This document shows, piece after piece, positions 48,849-58,500 of a DNA stretch of 64,000 bases. A program made the translations under genes and the position numbers. This stretch comes from Austropuccinia psidii. Lineage: Eukaryota > Basidiomycota > Pucciniomycetes > Pucciniales > Sphaerophragmiaceae. Within the stretch, counting starts at the first letter, position 1. Each line of letters opens with the position of its first letter. The notes under the pieces were generated by a model. It saw nothing but the letters and a program-made list of their open reading frames with translations, was not told where the DNA came from and searched no databases. Where the stretch lies: positions 55,126,937 through 55,190,936 of the forward strand of contig JALGQZ010000001.1 in assembly GCA_023105745.1 (NCBI GenBank). Reading direction: 5' to 3'.

Positions 48849-49870
48849 GAGATGAGGTCTTCAAAGAGATAAAATATGTTGGAGAAGATCTTTCTATATG
48901 TTCACTTCATCTCTTTCAAGGGGATATGAACCTTCCTCCTTTATCTTTTCATGCCTCCCTGGAGGAGTAGTGTGATGAGGAGAAAGAGCCAGAAGAAATT
49001 GAAACTGTGTTGAAGGTATTCCCTCCTGCTTATCACCAATATTTGGATGTATTTTCCAAGGTGAAAGCAGAGAAACTTCCTCCACACTGCACCTGTGATC
49101 ATCATATTGAACTGGAGGGTCTTCTACCTTCAGTTGGTGTTATCTACTTGTTATCCAATCAAGAGTCAGAAACACTGCAGGCCTACATTTCAGAGAATAT
49201 AGAGAAAGTTTTCATAAGGCCAAGCTCCTCTTCAACAGGAGAACCTGTCCTTTTTGTCAAGAAAAAGGATGGAGGCCTTTGTTTGTGTGTTTACTACTGC
49301 AAACTCAACGCTGTTACTAGGAAGAGTGGGTATCCTGTGCCTCCTATGAACCAGCTTCTTACCATATTCAATGGTTCCACTATCTTCTCCAAGATAAATC
49401 TGCGTGGTGCATATAATCTCCTGAGAATCAAAGAGGGGGATGAGCACTTAACTGCCTTCAGAACCAAATATGGTAGTTATGAGTATTTGGTTATTCCATT
49501 TGGCCTTACCAATGCTCCAGCTTCTTTCCAGAATCTTGTGAATGATATATTTGCATATTTCTTGGATATCTTTTTTGTAGTTTATTTAGATTATATTATG
49601 GTCTTTCCAGCTCTGAGGAGGAACATGTCAAACATGTGGCCTCTGTCCTCCAAATACTGAGGGACAATAATTTGTTTTTCAAAGCCTCCAAGCGTGTATT
49701 CCATGCCTCAAGTTTGCAATACTTGGGCTACGTTGTTTCAAGTGATGGCCTCAAGATGGATTCTTAAAAGGTTCAGAAAATCCTCAATTGGCCTCAGCCC
49801 AAAAACATCAAAGCTCTTCAATCCTTCCTTGGCTTTTCCAGTTTCTATTGTTGTTTCATTAAAAATTACT
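48849..49870 (+). pseudogene. chromovirus reverse transcriptase, catalytically dead
   Basis: The frame from about 48849 (with a TAG near 48969) runs into the clear RT stretch 49007-49660: FVKKKDGG, YPVPPMNQLL, AFRTKYGSYEYLVIPFGLTN. Two catalytic aspartates are lost. The first-motif Asp is Asn (KINLRGAYN), and the YLDD box is YLDY (second Asp codon TAT at 49592-49594). A one-base loss near 49608 shifts the frame; the continuation (HVKHVASVLQILRDNNLFFK, then LGYVVSSDGLKMDS) has a stop. A second one-base loss near 49876 moves it again into the RNase H frame. Cannot be functional. Confidence 0.9.
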
Positions 49871-49879
49871 CCAAAAAAT

Positions 49880-50666
49880 CACTCCTCTCACTTCCCTTCT
49901 TAAAAAAGAATCTCCTTTGATCTTCAATGTGGAAGCTCTTAGTCAGTTTCAAATACTCAAAGAAGCATTCACCACTTCTCCTATCCTTTCCCATTTCAAT
50001 CCTTCTCTACCAACTATTGTAGAGACTGATGCTTCTGATTATGCCTTTGGTGCTGTACTGAGTCAGGTGAATTACTCAGGAAAGAATCCCATTGCATTTG
50101 ACAGTCGCAAGCTTCTTCCAGCTGAGCTGAACTATGAAATTCATGACAAGGAACTCCTTCGCATAGTTTGGGCTCTCAAGCACTGGAGAGCTTTTATTCT
50201 TTCTCTTTCCAATCCTTTCGAGGTCTTGACAGACCACTCTTCTCTTCAGTACTTCATGTCTTCCAAAGTTCTTACTCATCATCAGGCCTGTTGGGCTGAA
50301 TTTCTTTCTGAGTTTCATTTCACTATCACTCACCACCCAGGAAGGCTGGCCACTTTACCAGATGCCTTGTCACATTGGGACAACGTGTACCCAGAGAGGG
50401 GGGTGGACTTCATCAGCAAGAATCCTCAGAATTTTCATCAAGTAATCAAGCAAGATGGAATACAAGAGAAAAGATTCTTCTCTATCAAAGTGGAAATATT
50501 CTCAGATTTAGCTGACAAGATTCAAACAGAAGTATGGCAAGACGAAGACTATAAAGAAATACTCAAGCAACTAGCAAGAGGTGAATCAGTTACAGATTAT
50601 TCTCTTGAACCTCAAGCCAAGTTATTATTATTCAAAGATAGAGTGGTAATCCCAAGAAATGAATAA
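49880..50666 (+). pseudogene. chromovirus RNase H
   Basis: It degrades RNA of the hybrid. Visible motifs: ETDASDYAFGAVLSQ, HDKELLRIVWALKHWRAF, LTDHSSLQYF and HHPGRLATLPDALSHW. The last is the familiar PDALSR box with His for Arg. The frame is open from about 49880 to TAA 50664-50666. After that stop the integrase follows in the same frame, so a single codon separates the two domains. Confidence 0.9.
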
Positions 50667-51968
50667 ATCCAACTCAATATTCTTCAGAAAAATTATGACT
50701 CCCCAGTGGCTGGTCATCCTGGCCAGGAGAAGACCCTCAAGCTCATTAAGAGGGATTTTTATTGGGCTGGCATGAATCAATTCATTAAGGAGTATGTGTC
50801 CTCATGTCAGAAATGTTCAAGAAACAAGAACATTACTCATAAGAAGCTTGGATTACTCAAGCCTCTTCAAGTTCCATCTGGTCCTTGGAATTCTTTATCA
50901 CTGGACTTCATCTCTCAATTTCTACTGTCTAACAACTTTGATTCAATTCTAGTAGTTGTGGATAGATTCTCAAAAATAGAAATATTCATTCCAACTTATG
51001 GAACAATCACTGCCCTGGAATTATCTCAAATCTTTATCAGCCATGTCTTTTCCAAACATGGACTTCCAGTCAGTATTGTCAGTGATAGAGGATCTTTATT
51101 TGTTTCATCATTCTGGACCAATTTATGTCAGCAGCTCAAGATATCAAGAGATCTTTCAACTGCTTTTCATCCTGAAACAGATGGACAGACAGAGAGGGTC
51201 AATCATATTCTAGAACAGTATCTTTGGATGTATGTCAGTTACCATCAAGATGACTGGCACACCTGGCTCCCTATGGCTGAATTTTCCTACAATAATTCAG
51301 AACATTCATCAACAGAGCAATTACCTTTTTTCACCATTTATGGAAGAAATCCCAGCTTTGACTCAATCCATATTTCTCAAGACTCACCTGCTGGAAAGTT
51401 ATCAACACAAATCCAATCAGTAAAGCAAGTTTTCCAAGAAGATTTAGAGTCAGAAATAAGGAGATTCAATAAGTATGCAGATAGAAATAGGTCAATTCCA
51501 CCTGATTTCCAACCCGGGGATAAGGTATGGCTAGCTTCCAAGAGCATAAAGACTACAAGACCCACCAAGAAACTTTCAGAAAGATGGGTAGGGCCTTTCA
51601 AAGTTCTTAAGAAGATTGGAAGCCATGCATATCACTTCAAGTTGCCTCAACAATGGAAGTCAGTTCACCCTGTATTCCATGTGTCATTACTAGAACCAGT
51701 CAAGCATTCAAGCATCCTAAATTGTAATCAATTGCCACCACTACCAGTTCTGGTGGAGGAGAAAGAATAATGGGAAGTGGCTCAGGTTCTGGACTCCAAC
51801 CTCAAAAAAGGTAGAATATGGTATATTGTAGAGTGGAAAGGATTCAGTGAAGACCCAGAAAGAACAACTTAGAAGCTGGCTTCCAACCTTACCAACTCAC
51901 CAGATCTTGTCAAATATTTTCACTCATTGTATCCAGACAAGCCTGGTCCAAATACCTCAAGAGTTTGA
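50667..51968 (+). pseudogene. chromovirus integrase with C-terminal chromodomain
   Basis: Integrase joins the cDNA to the genome, and the chromodomain can direct insertion to particular chromatin. The frame continues after TAA 50664. The zinc domain is HPGQEKTLKLIKRDFYW...CQKC. The DDE core has LDFISQF (50910), VSDRG near 51080 and TDGQTERVN near 51180. GDKVWLA and GPFKVLKKIG follow. TAA at 51768-51770 interrupts; past it come WYIVEWKGFSEDPERTT, the core of a chromodomain, a TAG at 51870-51872 where Trp is expected, and the natural end TGA 51966-51968. About 354 codons before the first stop are clean. Confidence 0.92.
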
Positions 51969-51970
51969 TT

Positions 51971-52403
51971 TTATGGTGCTTGGTGGGGAGAAGAGGTTAT
52001 GAAAGTAAGTTCCTCTCCTGGCATGCACCTTCAAGGGGGTATTCTACCCAAATGTTGTTGTAAGCATCACCTTGACCACTTTGTGAGAACTTGTCAATTC
52101 TTTGGACAGATTCAGAAGGCCTTGCAACATCAATACCCTCAAATTTGAACCTTCTTCAAGATATGGCCAAGCTCCTTCTTTCTTTTTTTATTTCATTCTT
52201 TTTTAATTTATGCCAATCATCATTATTCAAGAAACTCATTAGTTTAAAGTCAATTCTGGCAAAGGTATCTTTTTTATGGTGCTTGGTGGGCAGTAGAAGT
52301 TATGAAAGTAAGTTCCATCTCTGGGTATGCATCCCTGAGGGTTCTACTTCTTGTAAAACATCACCTTGGCCACTCTGTGAGAATCAAATTCTTGGTTTTC
52401 ATC
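51971..52403 (+). repeat. direct duplication after pol
   Basis: A segment of about 130 bp beginning TTATGGTGCTTGGTGG occurs at 51971-52105 and again at 52274-52403, offset 303 bp, with moderate divergence. Shared blocks include GTTATGAAAGTAAGTTCC and CATCACCTTG.CCAC. It starts only three bases after the pol stop. Role unknown. Confidence 0.75.
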
Positions 52404-52674
52404 TTTCAGAAAATTCATGGCCAAAATCAAGCAACTCACCACAAGAAGGACAAACCTCAGGAATTTCTCTATTCCTTTTCTCTACTCTCTTTTTCTCTCA
52501 TTCTCTTTCTTTTCTTTACTTGTATATTTCTTTTATTTCTTTTTTAAGCAGAAGCATCCCCTCCCAAATCATGTATTGGGAGGTTCCATTTATTTTTTAT
52601 TTTTTATCTTTTATTTTAGTATTTTATAAGCGTGGGGATAGAAGTCAAACCAAACACAAACAAGGACAAGGAAA
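52404..52674 (+). other. pyrimidine-rich spacer
   Basis: T/C-rich stretch (about 52440-52620) between the duplication and the 3' end of the antisense gene. Open frames here are low-complexity and not called. Confidence 0.5.
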
Positions 52675-53886
52675 CTAGTTATCTCTACCCAAATGATCAA
52701 AAGTTTTCTGAAAATCATTAGTCAACTCATCTTCATACCAGGTAAATTTTGCAGCCATCTCCTCAGAAGCAGTCCCCGGAATAGTCCTATCATTAGCATA
52801 CATCATCACCTCCCTACTATCTCTATCAACCCTCCTAAATAACCTGGCCACAGCATCATGATTTTCACTTGCTGTATTTGAATCTTCTCTGGTAACTTGG
52901 ATAGGCCAGCAATCCCTGCGCTGAAACACTTGAGCAGCAGGAAATGGCAAAGGAGAAATTTCTTCTCTTCTTCTACTGGTACTGGCCACAGGTTGGAGTT
53001 GTTCTGATGTGACTATGGGTGAGTTTCTGGGCTGTTGAATGGAGGATGATCTTACTTCTGGATTCAAGGCAGGCCTGGTGTGGGAAGAGTTTGGTGAGGC
53101 AGGAGGAATGGAAGTAGGAATGGTAGCAAGAGTGGGCTGGAAAGTTCTGGGGGTACTGGGGATGACGTTACTTTGGAATCTCTTGGCAGGAGGCTGGGAA
53201 GGAGAAGTATTGGATGGATGACCAGCAGAATTAGAAACCACCTCAAATTCTTCACCATCCAATTTATCACTACCTTCAGTATCCGGATCAGGTGGGGAAT
53301 CAGCAATTTGTCTTATTCATTTTACTAGGCCTTCAGTATTGATCCTGGAGATTGGGACTTCTGAGCTGGAGTATATTGGCCTACCACCAACTGGGATGGG
53401 CCCTCCAACATTAGTCCATCTGGCCACATCCCTCTGCCTAGAACCAGTCACCAAATCAAGATATCAGTATCCATTTTATACAAGAAATTCAGTTCACTCA
53501 CAATCAGAATACCCTGAAGTACCATCAGTAGTAGGGGACTCTTTCCCAAAAGGCCCATCTTTCTTACTCCACAAATACCTCCTGATATTTGAAGCTTGCT
53601 TCCCAGTACAACGGCATGGTTTCTTCCCAATAAAGCAGTAGTGGCATTTTGAAGATCTGTGACTGTAATGTTCAAAACAATCCTTCCCCTTCACCAAAAA
53701 TTCATTACAAGCAGGATCAAGAACTTCAACTGCCTTGTAACCGTCATAAGTTTGGGTGGGACCAAAATTACCAGAAGAAGCCATTGATGGTGAAGAAAAT
53801 GGACTGAGAATACCAGAACTATGAAGGACAGATGGTGGCAGTGCAGAAGGGGAAGATTCAGTGAGTTCAGTCAGTTTGGAACTCAT
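52675..53886 (-). pseudogene. antisense intron-bearing gene in the chromovirus, unknown function
   Basis: A gene on the strand opposite gag-pol. Start ATG at 53886-53884 (a longer frame from 53940 is possible; the internal Met fits better because a Ser/Thr/Pro-rich N-terminus follows). The exons 53886-53502 and 53450-52675 are in one frame around a 51-bp intron-like segment. Joined length is about 386 codons. Near residues 60-93 is a Cys-rich cluster with C81-x2-C84-x6-C91-x-C93 followed by a basic patch (NIRRYLWSKK). Then come a Pro/Ser-rich middle and an acidic/basic helical C-terminus (SEEMAAKFTWYEDELTNDF). Decay: TGA at 53319-53317 and a GG in place of the acceptor AG. I recognise no named family. 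I recall similar proteins from rust genomes but could not verify it. Confidence 0.75.
53451..53501 (-). other. intron-like segment of the antisense gene
   Basis: On the - strand it starts GTGAGT (53501-53496), a consensus donor, has a branch-like TACTGAT, and ends TTTGG where AG would be expected. It holds three in-frame stops within 51 bp while both flanks stay open in the same frame. The codon split T/TG would give Leu. Confidence 0.6.
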
Positions 53887-53940
53887 TACTAAGGAATATG
53901 AAAGCAGAAGATTCAAGGCGTCAGATTTAAACCACTTCAA

Positions 53941-54785
53941 CCCTGACAGAAAATGACCTCAATAAAGTTGGGGCTATAGCTCAATGATGGCCCCCCTCAA
54001 AGTCCCTGAGGTGGTGAGTCAAGCTCCCTTTTGGACTGATATCACCACCCAGGACCTCCCCTGAAACTTTGGGGAGGTCAGAATCATGATGGTCCTGGAC
54101 CCTTCTAATTGGCCCAGGCCATGGGACCCCTGAAGCCCCAGACAATTTGGGCTCAGGGGGTCATTTTAGGTCCTGAGGGTCTCCAATGGCCCCTACAGAC
54201 CACGGCGTATGGCCTGTGGACCATAGGACCCCAAAATGGGCCAAAAATTCGCCTGAAGCCATAAAATCAAGAATCACCATAAGAAGGGCCAAGACCCAAA
54301 TTTAATGGTAGGGCCAAAGGGGCCCCAAATCCAAAAATTGAGGCACTTTCAGGGACAATGGGGACAAAAACCTCCCTTGAAGACTTTCAAAAAGAATTCC
54401 AATCAAGGAAAGAAGGGCCAAACATCTAGTTGGCCCATTCACAATGAGGTATATGATCATATACTCATTGGCCATCAAATTTTGAGCAGAAGAGCTCTAT
54501 GGCACTCATTTTGGGATACAACCCAAGGGCCATGCCTCAAAAGGAAGGAAATGACTGAATCCCAAAAGAAACATATTTTGAAGTTGAAAGCACTTACTCA
54601 AGTTAACAGAAGGAGGAATATATATCAAATCAAGTATGACAGTGAAGAAATGAAGAGGGGATTTTCAGGATAATGCTCAAGAGGAAAATATAACTAAAAA
54701 GAAAATTTGTGGAAAAAAAGGGGGGATATTGAGATGCCACTCAACAGTGGCAGGGTATTATGGTATTCAGGAGCCCACCAGCTTC
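53941..54785. promoter_or_regulatory. GC-richer block upstream of the antisense gene
   Basis: This 845-bp block is markedly richer in G and C than anything else in the window, with many GGCC and CCCC/GGGG runs. It lies immediately 5' of the antisense start codon and just inside the 3' LTR. It may be the promoter and leader of the antisense gene. A + strand open frame at 54305-54673 has no recognisable domain and was not called. Confidence 0.35.
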
Positions 54786-54795
54786 AAGAGGGGGA
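54786..54795 (+). promoter_or_regulatory. polypurine tract of chromovirus
   Basis: AAGAGGGGGA ends three bases before the TG of the 3' LTR (ATAC...TGTCACA), the usual position. Confidence 0.75.
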
Positions 54796-54798
54796 TAC

Positions 54799-55543
54799 TG
54801 TCACAACCACTAATCAGGGGTAAGGGTATTCATACTTACACCCACTCAAACACCTCAAACCAGCAAATCCACTGTGTGTATCAGCATTCAGTTTTATAAA
54901 TCTTCTTTTCTGAAACATGCATACAGCCTGTCAGCTTTGTTACAGGCTGTAATTACCCAATACAGTTTGGATACACAATCCCCAAACTGTATGATCACTC
55001 AATACCACCATTACTCTTGTACAGAGCTTGTACAGCCGTACAGGACCTGTATTGGCCAGACTCAATTCAATCATCAAATCTTCCCATGAAAATTCTCTGT
55101 CTGGATCAGGGCTGGTGATTCTCACATATACCAGCCCGTCGTTCTCCCCCCTGGGGACTTTTCCCCAGTTACTTAATCTATTATATTTATTATTTTATAA
55201 TTATTCTTATCCTTATTTTGGGTATTATAATTATTTTATTTTAAGTTAGTCTTAGACTTTTTTCTTTCTTTGCCTGTACAGTATGAGTTGGGTTGACATA
55301 TCCTTATTAACCCTTCTCTTTCCATTCTGACAGGTTGAAACAGTGGACTTGGACTTTTTTGTGGTTGGATATTTTATTCTTACTCTTATTCTTTGTTGAT
55401 GCTTTTCTTATATTCTTTTACCTAGTAATTCATCTCATAACACTCTTAAGTGTATTATTTCTTACCATATCCCAAACCCTCCGTAAGCAAGTCCCAGTTT
55501 ACTGAGTGCCAGGCCCTCTTCACTTAGAAGAGCCCCTGTGACA
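54799..55543 (+). repeat. 3' LTR of chromovirus
   Basis: It starts TGTCACA and ends TGTGACA, 745 bp, clearly similar to 45507-46249 with scattered differences. Its copy of the transcript-start sequence (55167-55180) differs from the 5' copy at two of 14 positions. Confidence 0.93.
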
Positions 55544-55548
55544 GAGAC
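55544..55548. repeat. target-site duplication GAGAC, right
   Basis: Partner of 45502-45506. Confidence 0.9.
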
Positions 55549-58500
55549 ACTCAAAGAAAAAGTATTAAGCTGTACAAAAGCAATCATTTTCACTTGCATT
55601 TTTAGTTCCAGAACATTTCAAAACAATTGATCAGTCTATAGACCATTTATTTATTTTTAATCATCATCTAGACAAGAATTTTAGAGAAAAGGCAAATATC
55701 AAGCCTTTATAGTCAATTGAAACAGTAAAAATAATCTTAAAAGATGGAATTAATAAGAAGTTTTAAGCTCTAAAGTGGTATTCCTAGAACCTTTGGCTGA
55801 ATTTATTTTCCATTTTTTATCTTTATTAGATCATTCATATTGAAAAAACATAACATTAGTGATACATCACCTTGAAGGGGAAATAAAAGTGAAAGAATAA
55901 TGAAAGAAAAAATTATACTTATATAGAAAATAAACTATATTTTTCTCAATAAGTGTCACCCCATTGCACTGTACATCACATGATGGTGAGGAATAGCTCC
56001 CAAATCAAAGGAATTTCCTTCATTTCTGTGTAAATAATGCTTCATGATTATCTCTTCAATATGCTTTAATAAAAGCACAATTTTGTATTGAAATAATAAT
56101 AGCTCTAATGAGGATTCAAATGAATAAATAGCTGCGTTGTAGACACAATTGGGGACCTCAAAGGTTCAAGTTGAGGACTGAAATCTCTTTTTTGAATTAT
56201 TAATTTGGGTAATCTTGGAAATACAGGCCAGGGCCAAGTATAGCTTTAGTAAAGAGATATACTTTAAAAATCATTTTCTCTTATAATGTTGAAATCCATG
56301 TCTTGGTAGTAAAATAAAAGTTATGCTTTTGAGGTATTTGATTTGAGAAATTGAGTAATTGTAAGACAATATGTATTCAAGAGTTTCAAGGCTTCACTAA
56401 AGTTTTTAATATGCAATAAGACCTTTCAATTTGTTCAACACAGCCTTCTCATATATCAGAATAGCTTCTCAAGACTAAAAATTTCTAAAGTACCTTGTTT
56501 TTTTCATTTAAATTGGTATACATAGAGGCAATCTCTCCTAATTTTTTCATTTTGCCAATTTCAAAAATGTAACTTGGACCCCATTTTTCTGACCCCTCCT
56601 CTAGAAGGTTATGATATAAGTCTATTTTTTATAAGCTATCATTAGTAACTGATATTTATTGTTTTAAGAGAGTAAGAAAGAAAAAGTCAAAAAAATAAGT
56701 TGATTCCTCCCTAACTAACAGGTAGACTAGTAATTTGATTAATTAATAAGAATTTTAAATCTTGAAGATTATGAGAAAGGTTTCACTGGATTTGATTGTT
56801 TATGTGAGCCTGGAGGTATATCTTACATACCCAAATAGGCCACAATTATCTTTAAAATAAATTTTGAACTATTCATAACCCATAAGTCTTGCATATATTC
56901 AAAATTCATCATTTTGGATTTCAGGGAAGATGAATAACGTTTTTGTGAGTAAGTCCATGGATTTAAGGCCAGATTTGGATTCTACATAAAACCTCACCTA
57001 GGATAGCTTCATAGAGTTAATAAGCTTAAATTAACTCCATGAGGTGGTAATTTAGAAAATACTTCAACACCACATCATCAATGCCATAAAAGAATTGTGA
57101 AAATATTTGTTTTTCTCAAATTCAAACCAAAATAATGGGAATGTGAGTAATCCCATGTTACATATACACTAAGAATAGTGTTATTCATGTTTGTGGCACT
57201 TGAAATTATGGTATTCTCACATACAGTTTTGGTACACCCATAGTGGATATCATTCTTGAAGCCTAAATTACCATTTTTGATGTGACATGAAAATAGCTAA
57301 GGGGGACAAAAGACATCAAAGAAAGCTGGGTACCCAACTTCTGAGTCCTCTGAGGCATGGATAGCTGTAAAGCTTGGATCCATGGCTGATCATGGCCCAA
57401 TTAATATACCAAAACCATTTGGGAACCTGGTTACCAAGCTAAAATATCATTGAATCATGAGAAAATTCCAAATGAGCTGGTATTTTGATATGACAAGGAG
57501 GTAAAGAGAAACTTAGACTCCTGTAGCCATGTCAAGTATTTATGATTTTCCATGGATAAACCTTAAAAGAGTAATTAAAGCAATTTTTGGTCTAGTATCC
57601 ATTTATTTACCTCATAGCAACCAGCTATATTGTGCTATTTGCAATTCTATGTAGAAATGAGGTAAAAACTTCAAAAATTCATTAAAAATACAATTATTAA
57701 TTAATATTTCTGAAACTTTCAGGATCATGGTATGACTCATAAATGAACCAAAAATAATCATGGTTTCATAAATAAAATTAATAGTTTTACTTACGGTCAA
57801 ATTTTGATGATTCCACGTGAAACACTGAATCTTCAAAAATTCACAGAAAATACAACCTGTGATTAAATTTCCAATAACATCAATAACTTTGAGAAATTAA
57901 TCTTTTTTTTGAAATAAAAGAAGATTTATAGTTTTTACTCCTCTTATTCTTAACCATAAATGGGTTGGTAGTCATGTAAAAGCATTAATTAAGTAATTAT
58001 GATGATCTTACATGACATCAGATGATTCAATCAATAATTCAAAAAGGATTATTGTTTTTTCACTCACTGGGTTTGCATTTTTCTCCATGGCACACCTCTG
58101 TGAGCTGTTTTTGCCTCAAAAGAGGCCTCCTCTTTCTGTTTTTCCAGATCATCTTATTATCCAATTATATCTTTGTTACGAACAATTAGGTGTTAATTCA
58201 ATCTTTTATAATCAGTCAGAAAGACTTGAAATCATATAAATAAACTATATATCTCTGTAATACTGCTGTAAATCAATTCTGAGCCTTTGAATCCACAATC
58301 TATCCCTCAAATGCTTTTACCAAATTCTTTCCAAGGTTCATTGGAGTATTAGTAAGTGGTCTGAATTAATTCTTAAAGTTTTTCTCTAGTATTAGTTTTC
58401 TTCAAGAATTATACTTATAATTATTCTTGCAAAAGATTATCATATATTAAGATAATTTATTATTTTAAAAAAGAAGTTTCATTATTAAATACTTCTTGTG

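Larger units (their letters stand above)
45507..55543 (+). mobile_element. chromodomain Ty3/Gypsy (chromovirus) with antisense gene
   Basis: This 10,037-bp element has LTRs of 743 and 745 bp, with 7-bp inverted termini (TGTCACA/TGTGACA in the 3' copy) and a GAGAC target duplication. It encodes gag, protease, RT, RNase H and integrase with a C-terminal chromodomain on the + strand, all decayed. About 2.8 kb between pol and the 3' LTR holds a direct duplication, an antisense gene and a relatively GC-rich block. LTR divergence is visibly greater than in the 2620-13246 element, so it is older. Confidence 0.94.

Noticed and set aside
52091..52629. Overlapping + strand frames rich in Phe, Leu and Ser
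   Set aside because: They are translations of a pyrimidine-rich tract, low complexity in several frames at once.
54305..54673. 122-codon + strand frame in the GC-richer block
   Set aside because: No recognisable domain; opposite the likely antisense promoter region, and explained by composition.
58012..58239. 75-codon + strand frame with a hydrophobic N-terminus
   Set aside because: No family motif or splice context on that strand; insufficient to call a gene.
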